From the NCBI GenBank assembly GCA_017503785.1, contig JAFVSK010000018.1:1-64000 (forward strand): a DNA stretch of 64,000 nt, given 5' to 3'. Below the pieces are notes generated by a model. It was given only the letters and a program-made list of their open reading frames with translations, did not search any database and had not been told where the DNA came from. The translations under genes and the position numbers were made by a program. Shown here piece after piece: positions 16,526 through 24,758 of the stretch. How positions within the stretch are numbered: the first letter of the stretch is position 1; every line of letters begins with the position of its first letter. Origin of the DNA: Clostridia bacterium. Its GTDB lineage: Bacteria > Bacillota > Clostridia > Oscillospirales > Acutalibacteraceae.

Positions 16526-18453
16526 ACGCCGCCCTCCTTGGTGTAGTTAAGTAAGCCGCCGCACGCCAAAATGCGTTGCTGGCGCTCGGTGAAGTCGCAG
16601 CAGACGGTGAACTGTCGGCCGCTTGTTTCGTCGGTAACAGTAAGGCTGCCCTTCGCCAAGCCTTCGGCGATGTTATTGATGGTTAAGCGACTGCCTTGCT
16701 TCACGGCATCGCCGTCGGCAGCGTCGGCAAAGGTGAGCGGCAAAATGCCTGCGTTGATGAGGTTGGCCGCGTGGATGCGAGCAAAGCTCTTGGCCAGCAC
16801 GCAGCGCACACCCAAATACATCGGCACCAGGGCCGCGTGCTCACGCGAGGAGCCTTGGCCGTAGTTTTCGCCGCCCACGATGATGCCCGTGCCTGCGGCT
16901 GCGGCGCGTTCGGGGAACGTGGGGTCGCACACCTCAAAGCAGAACCGCGACAGGTACGGAATGTTGGAGCGGTAGGGCAAAATTTTGGCACCTGCCGGCA
17001 TGATGTGGTCGGTGGTAATGTTATCGCCTACCGTGAGCACCACCTCGGCAGTGAGCGTGTCACCCAGCGGCGCACACGTGGGGAATTCCTTAATGTTGGG
17101 GCCGCGAAGCACCTCGACGTCGCGCGCTTCCGCTTCGTCGGGAGGCGGCAGCAGCGCCGAATCGTCCACGTGGAAATACGCGGGCATCGTGCGTTGCGGC
17201 GGCAGTTCCAGGCCCTGCGGATCGGTAATGTAGCCTGTGATGGCCGACAGAGCGGCCGTTTCGGGCGATACCAGATAGACCTGCCCATCACGCGTGCCGC
17301 TGCGGCCGTGGAAGTTGCGGTTGAAGGTGCGCAGGCTCACGCCGCCCGACGGAGGCGAAAAGCCCATGCCGATGCACGGACCGCAGGCACATTCCAGCAG
17401 GCGAGCGCCGCTGAGCAAAATGTCGTTCAGCTCGCCGCTTTCGGCCAGCATGTTGAGCACCTGCCGCGATCCGGGCGAGATGGACAGGCTGACGTGCGGA
17501 GCCACGGTTTTGCCGCGCAAAATGGCGGCGACCTTTTTCATATCCTGCAGCGAGGAGTTGGTGCACGAACCGATGCACACCTGATCGACCTTGACACCCT
17601 TGAGCGAGCCGACCGGCACCACGTTATCGGGACTGTGCGGGCAGGCCACCAACGGCTCCAGCTTGGAGAGGTCGATCTCGATCACGCGGTCGTACTGCGC
17701 ATCGTCATCGGCGGCGAGAGGCGTGTAATCCTGCACGCGCCCTTGCGCTGCCAAGAACGCCTGCGTGTTTTCATCGGACGGAAAGATCGAGGTGGTGGCA
17801 CCCAGCTCGGCGCCCATATTGGTGATGGTGGCACGTTCGGGAACCGACAGCGTTTTCACGCCCGGGCCGCCCCATTCCACCAACACGCCCACGCCGCCTT
17901 TCACGCTCAAGCGGCGCAGCAGCTCTAAGCTGACGTCCTTGGCGGTTACGTGGGGGCGCAGTTCACCTGTGAGGTTCACTCGATATTGGCGAGGCATGGT
18001 GATATAGTAGGCACCGCCGCCCATGGCCACCGCCACGTCCATGCCACCGGCGCCAAACGCCAGCATGCCGAGACCGCCGGCGGTGGGGGTGTGACTGTCG
18101 GAGCCGATGAGCGTTTTTCCCGGCTTGCCGAAGCGTTCCAAATGCACCTGATGGCAAATGCCGTTGCCGGGACGGGAAAACTGTACACCGTATTTGGCAG
18201 CTACCGTTTGCAGATAGCGATGGTCGTCGGCGTTTTCGAAACCGCATTGCAGCGTGTTATGGTCGACATACGCCACGCTGAGCTCGGTTTTTACCCGCGG
18301 GATGCCCATGCTTTCAAATTCCAAATAGGCCATGGTGCCCGTAGCATCCTGCGTGAGGGTCTGGTCGATGCGCAGGGCGATCTCGGAGCCGACCGTCATC
18401 TCCCCTGCTACCAAATGTGCTTGTATAATTTTTTCTGCTATCGTCTTACCCAT
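16522..18453 (-). CDS. Aconitate hydratase, short (Aquifex-type) form
   Basis: A 643-residue aconitase that interconverts citrate and isocitrate through a [4Fe-4S] cluster. The cluster cysteines lie in IGSCTNSS and ECACGPCIG. GSDSHTPTAGG lies in the catalytic core and GGENYGQGSSREHAA in the C-terminal swivel domain. Its length is that of the compact anaerobe aconitases (TIGR01342-like), about 250 residues shorter than AcnA. It overlaps the regulator gene by eight bases upstream and isocitrate dehydrogenase by four downstream, so the three are coupled. Confidence 0.95.
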   Translation of the reverse strand: MGKTIAEKIIQAHLVAGEMTVGSEIALRIDQTLTQDATGTMAYLEFESMGIPRVKTELSVAYVDHNTLQCGFENADDHRYLQTVAAKYGVQFSRPGNGICHQVHLERFGKPGKTLIGSDSHTPTAGGLGMLAFGAGGMDVAVAMGGGAYYITMPRQYRVNLTGELRPHVTAKDVSLELLRRLSVKGGVGVLVEWGGPGVKTLSVPERATITNMGAELGATTSIFPSDENTQAFLAAQGRVQDYTPLAADDDAQYDRVIEIDLSKLEPLVACPHSPDNVVPVGSLKGVKVDQVCIGSCTNSSLQDMKKVAAILRGKTVAPHVSLSISPGSRQVLNMLAESGELNDILLSGARLLECACGPCIGMGFSPPSGGVSLRTFNRNFHGRSGTRDGQVYLVSPETAALSAITGYITDPQGLELPPQRTMPAYFHVDDSALLPPPDEAEARDVEVLRGPNIKEFPTCAPLGDTLTAEVVLTVGDNITTDHIMPAGAKILPYRSNIPYLSRFCFEVCDPTFPERAAAAGTGIIVGGENYGQGSSREHAALVPMYLGVRCVLAKSFARIHAANLINAGILPLTFADAADGDAVKQGSRLTINNIAEGLAKGSLTVTDETSGRQFTVCCDFTERQQRILACGGLLNYTKEGGV

Positions 18454-19099
18454 GATAATGGAACCTCTCGATCATACTCTCTTTAGCGTTGGTGATATGC
18501 TCCTGCGTGAGCCGTTCGGCCGTTTCGGCATCCCCCGCGGCAATGGCCGCAAAAATAGCGCGATGCTCCTGAATGGAATGATCCAAACGGCTACTGTCTT
18601 CAATGGAAATACGGCGGTAGCGCTGCGTTTTTTTGTGCAACGGCAACAGCGTATCGTGAATGACGGCGCGGCCGCTGAGCTCGTAAATGGTGTCGTGGAA
18701 CTGATCGTCCATTTCGCGCAGGTGCTCAATATCGTGTTTCTCGTAGTAAAAATCCTGCAGCTGGCTGATGGTGCGCAACCGCTCCAGCCCCTCGGGCGTG
18801 AGGTTCACGGTGGTGTAGTAGGCGGCCAAGCCCTCGATGCGCTGGCGGATGTTCATAATGTCCACCAAGTCCTCCAGGGTGATGCCCAGCACCACCGAGC
18901 CCTTGCCGCTGTCGGCAATGAGGCGTTCCTGCTCCAAGCGGCGCAACGCTTCGCGAATGGGGGTGCGGCTGACACCCAGATTTTCCACCAGCTTCAGCTC
19001 GGTAAGCAGCTCACCGCGGGCGTAGACACCGGTGATGATATCGTTTTCCAGCTTTTCAAATACCTGATCGGCCAGAGAGACGGTTTTAAAGGTTGCCAT
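18446..19099 (-). CDS. GntR-family (FadR-type, FCD) transcriptional regulator
   Basis: A 217-residue repressor or activator. The N-terminal winged helix includes GELLTELKLVENLGVSRTPIREALRRLEQERLI. The C-terminal FCD ligand domain has the metal-ligand pattern DDQFHDTIYE, EHRAIFAAI and QEHITNAKE. It is inside the citrate operon, between citrate synthase and aconitase. A perfect palindrome with a FadR-subfamily core covers the operon promoter, so it very likely autoregulates and controls this pathway, perhaps sensing citrate or another carboxylate (inference). Confidence 0.92.
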   Translation of the reverse strand: MATFKTVSLADQVFEKLENDIITGVYARGELLTELKLVENLGVSRTPIREALRRLEQERLIADSGKGSVVLGITLEDLVDIMNIRQRIEGLAAYYTTVNLTPEGLERLRTISQLQDFYYEKHDIEHLREMDDQFHDTIYELSGRAVIHDTLLPLHKKTQRYRRISIEDSSRLDHSIQEHRAIFAAIAAGDAETAERLTQEHITNAKESMIERFHYHG

Positions 19100-19110
19100 A
19101 ACGCTCCTCC

Positions 19111-20487
19111 TTACTGATCGCCAAAGCGGCCCGGAGCCAGCTCGGTGATCTTATCTTCCAGTTCCTTGTGGGAAATCACGGTTTGGCGGCCGCCCTCGTA
19201 CAGGGCATCCACCCACGCCTTGATGGCCACCACCAGCTCGTCGTTTTTCGCAAGCTTTGCCTCACCCGACAAGCCGTAATTCTGATTGATCCAATAGGCG
19301 ATGCCCGCCAGACCCGAGGTTTTGCTGATCTCGACCGTTGCAGGACGAGCCAACAGTTTTTCGGTGTCGAAAATGGTGTAGATCTCGGCATCCTTCATTA
19401 AGCCGTCGGCATGAATACCGGCACGCGTGGTGTTGAAGCTGCGCCCCACGAACGGCGTCATGGCGGGGATATCGTAGCCGATCTCATTTTTGAAATACTC
19501 TGCGATCTCGGTGATGACCGTGGGCTCCATGCCGTCCATGGAGCCGCGGAGGGCGGCGTATTCGAACACCATGGCCTCCAGCGGAATGTTGCCTGTGCGT
19601 TCACCGACGCCCAGCAGCGAGCAGTTAACGGCGCACGCGCCGTACAGCCACGCGGTAGAGGCGTTGGCCACAGCCTTATAAAAGTCGTTATGGCCGTGCC
19701 ACTCCAGACATTCGGAGGGAACGTCGGCGTAGTGCTGCAGACCGTACATAATACCGGCCACGCTGCGCGGCATGGCGGCTTCGGTGTAGGGTACACCGTA
19801 GCCCATGGTGTCGCAGGCACGGATCTTAACGGGGATCCCCGCCTGGCGGGACAGCGCCTGCAGCTCGTTGACAAACGGCACCACAAAGCCGTAAAAATCG
19901 GCGCGGGTGATATCCTCCAAGTGGCAGCGCGGCACGATGCCGGCTTCGAACGCATCGGCGATGGTGGCGAGATAGTGCTCCAGCGCCTGCTTACGTGTCA
20001 TTTTCATCTTCTTGAAAATGTGATAGTCGCTGCAGCTCACCAAAATGCCGGTTTCACGAATACCGAGATCGCGCACTAAGCGGAAATCCTCTTTACTGGC
20101 GCGGATCCAACTGGTGATCTCGGGGAATTTCAGCCCCAGCTCCATGCATTTTTCGAGGGCCTCGCGGTCTTTTTTACTGTAAATAAAGAACTCTGTTTGG
20201 CGAATGATACCGTAGGGCCCGCCCAGCTTGGAAAGGAATTTATACAGCTGCACGATCTGCTCCACGCTGTACGGCTCCACCGATTGCTGGCCGTCGCGCA
20301 GGGAGGTGTCGGTGATCCAGATCTCCTCGGGCATATTCATCGGTACGCGGCGATGGTTGAACGCCACCTTGGGAACCGTGCCGTAGGAATAAATGTCGCG
20401 CTGTAAATTGGGTTCGGCTACGTCTTGTAACGAATACTTGTAGGATTTTTGCTCTAACAAATTGGTTTTAGAGGATATTTCAAGCAT
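19111..20487 (-). CDS. Re-citrate synthase (homocitrate synthase-like)
   Basis: A 458-residue TIM-barrel enzyme that should condense acetyl-CoA and oxaloacetate to citrate with Re-face stereochemistry (EC 2.3.3.3). It belongs to the HMGL/homocitrate synthase superfamily and is unrelated to ordinary citrate synthase. Diagnostic stretches are VPMNMPEEIWITDTSLRDGQQS, GGPYGIIRQTEFFIYSKKDRE and LEWHGHNDFYKAVANAS. The start is ATG 20,487 with gaggag upstream; an earlier in-frame ATG lies within the operator. The next genes are a regulator, aconitase and isocitrate dehydrogenase, which supports citrate rather than isopropylmalate or homocitrate as product. The pathway supplies 2-oxoglutarate for glutamate in an anaerobe. 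Confidence 0.88.
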   Translation of the reverse strand: MLEISSKTNLLEQKSYKYSLQDVAEPNLQRDIYSYGTVPKVAFNHRRVPMNMPEEIWITDTSLRDGQQSVEPYSVEQIVQLYKFLSKLGGPYGIIRQTEFFIYSKKDREALEKCMELGLKFPEITSWIRASKEDFRLVRDLGIRETGILVSCSDYHIFKKMKMTRKQALEHYLATIADAFEAGIVPRCHLEDITRADFYGFVVPFVNELQALSRQAGIPVKIRACDTMGYGVPYTEAAMPRSVAGIMYGLQHYADVPSECLEWHGHNDFYKAVANASTAWLYGACAVNCSLLGVGERTGNIPLEAMVFEYAALRGSMDGMEPTVITEIAEYFKNEIGYDIPAMTPFVGRSFNTTRAGIHADGLMKDAEIYTIFDTEKLLARPATVEISKTSGLAGIAYWINQNYGLSGEAKLAKNDELVVAIKAWVDALYEGGRQTVISHKELEDKITELAPGRFGDQ

Positions 20488-20502
20488 AGTTACGCTCCTC
20501 TC

Positions 20503-20528
20503 GTGTATAATTGTATACAATTATACAC
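20503..20528. promoter_or_regulatory. Perfect 26-bp palindromic operator of the citrate operon
   Basis: The 26 bases read the same on both strands, with core TTGTATACAA, which fits the FadR-subfamily consensus TnGTnnnACnA. It covers the -10 box of the operon promoter, so binding should block RNA polymerase. Confidence 0.85.
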
Positions 20529-20547
20529 CATATTTACCGTTTGTCAA
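20520..20547 (-). promoter_or_regulatory. Promoter of the citrate operon
   Basis: Minus-strand TTGACA (20,542-20,547) and TATAAT (20,520-20,525) with 16-base spacing. The -10 box is inside the palindrome. Confidence 0.85.
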
Positions 20548-20571
20548 GCGAAATCGCGAAAAAGGCAGGGA

Positions 20572-20600
20572 TTGACAGGGGGTGAAAAAGCGCGTACAAT
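20572..20600 (+). promoter_or_regulatory. Promoter of the MocR-type gene
   Basis: TTGACA (20,572-20,577), 17 bases, TACAAT (20,595-20,600). Confidence 0.85.
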
Positions 20601-20649
20601 AGTCTGGTATGATGCGATTGCACAAAATAAATGGAGTTGGTAAGACCAG

Positions 20650-21723
20650 ATGAACTATCGTGTGGAGAAAAACGGCGGCAAGGCCGCCTATTTACAGGTA
20701 TATGAGCAGCTGCGCGAGGATATTGCCGCAGGGATGTATCCGTTTGGCAGCCGCTTGCCGTCGAAGCGAGTGCTGGCTGAGGAGCTGGGGATCAGCCTGG
20801 TAACGGCCGAGCACGCCTATTCCCTGCTGTGCGACGAGGGGTATGCCGAGGCGCGCGAGCGCAGTGGGTATTTTGTGAGTTTTCGCGAGGGCGACGTGTT
20901 TTTGCCGCCGTCGGCCCCGCTGCCGCCGTTGCCGTATGTCGGTGGGGAGCGCGGCGGTGATTTTCCCTTCTCGGTGCTGGCAAAAACCATGCGGCGCGTG
21001 CTGAGCGAGCACGGCGAGGCGTTGATGGTGAAGCCCGAAAACAAAGGCTGTGCGCCGCTGCGGCAGGCGTTGTCGCGGTACTTGGCGCGCAGCCGCGGTA
21101 TTCACGCACGGCCCGAGCAGATCGTTATTGGTGCAGGTGCCGAGTATTTGTACGGCCTGCTGGTGGAGCTGCTGGGGCGCGAGCGAACGTATGCGGTGGA
21201 GTCGCCGTCGTACAAGCAAATTGAACGCGTGTACGCCGCCAACGGCGTAGCCTTTGAACGGTTGCCGCTGGGGCAAGACGGTATTCTCAGCGAGGCACTT
21301 TCGGCCTCTGCTGCCACGGTGCTGCACATTACGCCCTACCGCAGCTTCCCCACCGGGGTCACGGCCGGCGCTTCCAAAAAACGCGAATACCTGCGCTGGG
21401 CCGACGACGGCAGGATGCTGGTGGAGGATGATTTTGAGTCGGAATTCACGCTTTCGCACAAGCCGGAGGAAACGCTGTTTTCGCTGGCGGAGCGTGGAAA
21501 CGTGGTGTACGTGAACACGTTTTCCAAAAGCATCTCCCCTGCGTTTCGCGTGGGGTATATGGTGTTGCCCGAGGCGTTGCTCGATGCCTTTGAGCAGCGT
21601 GTGGGATTTTATTCGTGCACGGTGCCCACGTTTGAGCAATACGTGCTGGCGCAGCTGCTGGACAGCGGCGAGTTTGAGCGACATATCAACCGCGTGCGGC
21701 GGCGCAAACGGCAAGGAAAATAA
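20650..21723 (+). CDS. MocR-type regulator (GntR helix fused to aminotransferase), C-terminally truncated
   Basis: A 357-residue PLP-dependent regulator. The N-terminal GntR winged helix (residues 1-77; YPFGSRLPSKRVLAEELGIS) is followed by a fold-type I aminotransferase domain. The PLP Lys is in NTFSKSISPAFRVGYM and the substrate-site AspAsp in RMLVEDDFESEF. Full-length MocR proteins have about 460-480 residues. This one stops right after the helix that reads RHINRVRRRK, losing roughly 100 residues of the C-terminal small subdomain, and runs straight into a terminator. It could still bind DNA, but normal PLP chemistry or dimer geometry is doubtful. Confidence 0.8.
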   Translation: MNYRVEKNGGKAAYLQVYEQLREDIAAGMYPFGSRLPSKRVLAEELGISLVTAEHAYSLLCDEGYAEARERSGYFVSFREGDVFLPPSAPLPPLPYVGGERGGDFPFSVLAKTMRRVLSEHGEALMVKPENKGCAPLRQALSRYLARSRGIHARPEQIVIGAGAEYLYGLLVELLGRERTYAVESPSYKQIERVYAANGVAFERLPLGQDGILSEALSASAATVLHITPYRSFPTGVTAGASKKREYLRWADDGRMLVEDDFESEFTLSHKPEETLFSLAERGNVVYVNTFSKSISPAFRVGYMVLPEALLDAFEQRVGFYSCTVPTFEQYVLAQLLDSGEFERHINRVRRRKRQGK

Positions 21724-21765
21724 AAAACGGCAGAGATTACATAATCTCTGCCGTTTTTGTTTTCT
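21722..21765. terminator. Bidirectional terminator
   Basis: A 17-bp stem (aaaaacggcagagatta and its complement) overlaps the stop codon of the MocR-type gene and faces the end of the translation operon. Confidence 0.92.
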
Positions 21766-21769
21766 TTTA

Positions 21770-22525
21770 TTATTCGGCGGTGACGGATACCACGATCCAG
21801 CGACCGTCTTCGGTTTTTTCTACCGTGAACCATTGGGCGTATTTGCTCATTGCCGCCGTGGGCGCAATGGCGTTGCCGCGGAGATCGTAGGCCACGTCGG
21901 CGTTGGACACGTAGGCCACACGCACGGAATAGCCGTCGCCCTGTTTTTTCAGCGTATCCAGCACCGGCACGTAGCCCGAGGTGCTGAGCGTGAGCGGAAC
22001 GTAATAGCAGGCTTTGGCAGCATCGTATTCCGCCTCACCCACCGTTTTGTGCTCGCGAATGGCCTTTTCGCCAAACAGTGCGGCAAACGAGGCTTCCACG
22101 TCGGCCTGCGGCACGATCATGCGCCACAGGGTTTCTTCCAGTTCGTAAACGCAGGTATCGTCCTTCTCGCGCAGCTGGCGAATACGCTCGGTTTCGGCAA
22201 TGTCATAAATGGCCGCCATCAGCAGCGTATCCTGATCCTCGGCGGTGCCGGCATCGTCGAACGGCGGCGGGCACAGCTGCATGACAGGGTCCAGCGCGAG
22301 CGACAATTCCTCACGCAGGGGCGTATCGTCGGCCCAGCGCTTAACGAGGTTCACACCGCCCACGATGGTGCTGATCACGCCCACCACCGCAAACAGCAGC
22401 ACCAAAAAGCCAAGCGGTGCCGCATAGCGAATGTGGCCGCGTTTTTTCTTACGCTTTGCGGGTTTCTTTTCGGGTTTCGGGGGTTCGATTGGCTGTTCGT
22501 CCTGACGGATCGGTGTTTCATCCAT
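21770..22525 (-). CDS. Membrane-anchored hypothetical protein, last gene of translation operon
   Basis: A 251-residue protein of unknown function. It has a highly charged N-terminus (proline, lysine and arginine rich, residues 1-33), one membrane helix (about residues 36-60, APLGFLVLLFAVVGVIST) and an extracytoplasmic domain of about 190 residues with no recognised motif. It overlaps truB by eight bases, so it is co-translated with it. The usual downstream neighbour of truB, ribF, is absent here. The extracytoplasmic domain has the feel of an NTF2-like or lipoprotein-type domain (two FTVEKT/WIVVSV strands at the end), but this is a weak impression. Confidence 0.6.
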   Translation of the reverse strand: MDETPIRQDEQPIEPPKPEKKPAKRKKKRGHIRYAAPLGFLVLLFAVVGVISTIVGGVNLVKRWADDTPLREELSLALDPVMQLCPPPFDDAGTAEDQDTLLMAAIYDIAETERIRQLREKDDTCVYELEETLWRMIVPQADVEASFAALFGEKAIREHKTVGEAEYDAAKACYYVPLTLSTSGYVPVLDTLKKQGDGYSVRVAYVSNADVAYDLRGNAIAPTAAMSKYAQWFTVEKTEDGRWIVVSVTAE

Positions 22526-23411
22526 TGGAAATCCCTCCTAATAATCGAAGTACGTGCAGCTCCCCTTCTTTGGGAGTGCCGAGGCCCAAAAACGCGCCGT
22601 CGGGTGCATACACGCGTGTGACATCTGCCACCGTTTGTGCGCCCAAGCGGTCCAGCGACAGGGCGCCGCCGTTTTGAAAGCGCGTGGCCTGTGCGGCACT
22701 GACCGACACCTGACCATACACGGTAAAGGCAGAATCGACCGGGCGGATATGCTGCTCCAGCGTGCCGTTTTCGGCAAAGGCGCGCCATTCCTCAATGGTG
22801 TGGCAATCGGCCTCGGTGTAGCCGGCGGCCGCGGTGCGGCGCAGAGCGGTCATGACGGCGCCGCAGCCCAGCAGGCGGCCAAGATCGTCGCACAAGGTGC
22901 GAATATAGGTGCCGGCCGAGCAGGAGCAATCCACCGTGAGCTCGCCGTTTTCATACCCCACCACGTCCAGTCGATGGATGGTGACGGGGCGGGCTTCCCG
23001 TTCGACCTCAATGCCCTGGCGGGCTAGATCGTATAGCCGCACGCCGTCTTTTTTAAGGGCCGACATCATGGGCGGCACCTGCATGATCTCACCGCGGAAC
23101 GTGGGCAGCGCTTCTTCGACGGCGGCCGGCGTGGGCAACGCCGCAGTTTGCGGCGTTACGTTGCCCCAAATATCGAGCGTGTCGCTCACGCAGCCGAAGC
23201 GCAGCGTGGCGCGGTAGGTTTTATCGTGTGTGGGTAAGAGCGGAATGGCTCGCGTGGCGCGCCCCAGCATGAGGGGCAGCACGCCGGTGGCCATGGGGTC
23301 GAGCGTGCCTGCGTGGCCAATGCGGCGCTCGCCCGTGAGGCGGCGCAGAATGGCGCAGCAATCAAACGAGGTCATTTCCTGCGGCTTGTCCACACAAAGG
23401 ATGCCGTTCAT
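22518..23411 (-). CDS. truB: tRNA pseudouridine(55) synthase
   Basis: A 297-residue enzyme making pseudouridine at position 55 of tRNA. The catalytic Asp lies in GHAGTLDPMATGVLPLMLG. The N-terminus MNGILCVDKPQEMTSFD is typical, and AGTYIRTLCDDLG is the second family motif. A C-terminal PUA-like part is present. It overlaps nrnA by four bases upstream. Its place at the end of the rimP-infB operon is the usual Firmicutes order. Confidence 0.97.
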   Translation of the reverse strand: MNGILCVDKPQEMTSFDCCAILRRLTGERRIGHAGTLDPMATGVLPLMLGRATRAIPLLPTHDKTYRATLRFGCVSDTLDIWGNVTPQTAALPTPAAVEEALPTFRGEIMQVPPMMSALKKDGVRLYDLARQGIEVEREARPVTIHRLDVVGYENGELTVDCSCSAGTYIRTLCDDLGRLLGCGAVMTALRRTAAAGYTEADCHTIEEWRAFAENGTLEQHIRPVDSAFTVYGQVSVSAAQATRFQNGGALSLDRLGAQTVADVTRVYAPDGAFLGLGTPKEGELHVLRLLGGISNG

Positions 23412-24382
23412 TCGCAGTTCTCCTGCAAGCGCGGCACGGCTTGCTTGATGGCACCAAGCAGCTCGTTCAGCACCGCTTCATCGCTGCCCGACAGCGTGCA
23501 GCCTGCCGCACGGGCGTGGCCGCCACCGCCAAGCAGGGCACAGATCTCGGACGCATCGGCATGAGCGCCGGTGCGAATACTCACTTTATAGCTGCCGTCT
23601 TCCTTGCGGCGCAGGGTGGCACCCACCCACACGCCCTCGATCTGGCGCGGCAGCGGAGAGAGGCCCTCCAGGTCGCCCTCGCAGGCACCGCTGGTTGTAA
23701 GCATCTCCTCGGTGATCTTCATAACGGCAATGCGGCCCTCGGCGTAAAACGTCATGGACTGCAAGGCCTGCTGCTCCAGCGACAGCCGCGCACGGGATTT
23801 GATATCGAACATGGCGCGGTTGATGGGCTCGGCGTGGGCGCCGACCTCCATCAGCTGTGCGGCCATGCGGTGCGTGAGCGGCGTGGTGTTGCTGTATTTA
23901 AAGCAGCCGGTATCGGTGGCGATGCCGGTGTACAGGCAGTCGGCCATGGGGACGTCGAGCGTGACACCCAGTTCCTCTATGACCTGCAGGATGATCATGG
24001 CGTTGGCGCCCATGGCGGCATCCAGCAGCAACCGCTTTTCAAACGGCCGATGTGAGCCGTGATGGTCGATGCACAGCTCGGTTTGCGCGGCAAGGGGCTG
24101 CAGCGTTTCACCCAGCAGCTTTTCATCGGCCACGTCAACGGCACACACGAACGCCGGTTCAAAATCTTGCGTTTCCATGCCCTCCCACATGTAGGCGTAC
24201 TTTTCGGGAATGGCATCGTTACACACAACGCGCACCTGCTTGCCGAGCGCACGCAGCGCACGGCACAGCGCATAGCCGGAGCCCAAGGTATCGCCGTCGG
24301 GGAAATGATGGGTGAGTATGAGGATGCGGTCGGCCTCACGAAGCAGCGCCGCCGCTTGCGAAACGGTTACGCGTTCACTCAT
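23408..24382 (-). CDS. nrnA: DHH-family phosphoesterase (nanoRNase/pAp phosphatase)
   Basis: A 324-residue phosphoesterase that degrades short RNA oligonucleotides and 3',5'-pAp. The DHH domain has LTHHFPDGDTLGSG and CIDHHGSHRPF for the metal site, and the DHHA1 domain ends with GGGGHARAAG. The start is ATG 24,382 with ggagaa upstream; it overlaps the end of rbfA by eight bases. A longer in-frame extension to 24,472 lies wholly inside rbfA and is not used. Confidence 0.93.
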   Translation of the reverse strand: MSERVTVSQAAALLREADRILILTHHFPDGDTLGSGYALCRALRALGKQVRVVCNDAIPEKYAYMWEGMETQDFEPAFVCAVDVADEKLLGETLQPLAAQTELCIDHHGSHRPFEKRLLLDAAMGANAMIILQVIEELGVTLDVPMADCLYTGIATDTGCFKYSNTTPLTHRMAAQLMEVGAHAEPINRAMFDIKSRARLSLEQQALQSMTFYAEGRIAVMKITEEMLTTSGACEGDLEGLSPLPRQIEGVWVGATLRRKEDGSYKVSIRTGAHADASEICALLGGGGHARAAGCTLSGSDEAVLNELLGAIKQAVPRLQENCE

Positions 24383-24746
24383 TGGCTTCTCCGTCCTTTT
24401 TTTCGTTAACGCCCAAGGCTTCCAGCGTTTGTGCAATGTGGGAGCTGTAGGCAATGGAGTCGTCCGCCACAAAGCGGAGCTCCGGAACGTGGCGCAGCTT
24501 CAGCGCCAGTCCCAATTCGCGCCGCATATACCCCGCGGCAGAGGTGAGGCCCTTTACGGCGGTTTTGGCCGCTTCGTAGCCATCCATCGCACTGACGAAC
24601 ACCGTGGCATACGACAGATCCCGCGTGACATCCACGCGGACGATGCTGATGAGCCCCGTTACACGGGGGTCTTTCACGGTGCGGAGGATCGCGGTAAGCT
24701 CACGCATGATATCCTCGCCGGTGCGGTCCATTCGATAACCGGGCAT
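24375..24746 (-). CDS. rbfA: Ribosome-binding factor A
   Basis: A 123-residue KH-like 30S maturation factor that acts on the 5' helix of 16S rRNA. Conserved elements are MRELTAILRTVKDPRVTGLI, the VTRDLSYATVFVS strand and LKLRHVPELRFVADDSI. It follows infB by 12 bases and is coupled to nrnA. Confidence 0.95.
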   Translation of the reverse strand: MPGYRMDRTGEDIMRELTAILRTVKDPRVTGLISIVRVDVTRDLSYATVFVSAMDGYEAAKTAVKGLTSAAGYMRRELGLALKLRHVPELRFVADDSIAYSSHIAQTLEALGVNEKKDGEANE

Positions 24747-24758
24747 AGTGGCCCTCCT

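Noticed and set aside
16696..17928. A 410-codon plus-strand frame opposite aconitase
   Set aside because: It is a shadow of the well-conserved aconitase gene; the translation has no domain character.
20503..20528. The 26-bp palindrome as a terminator
   Set aside because: It is AT-rich, lies over a promoter -10 and has no T-run after it; its core fits a FadR-type operator.
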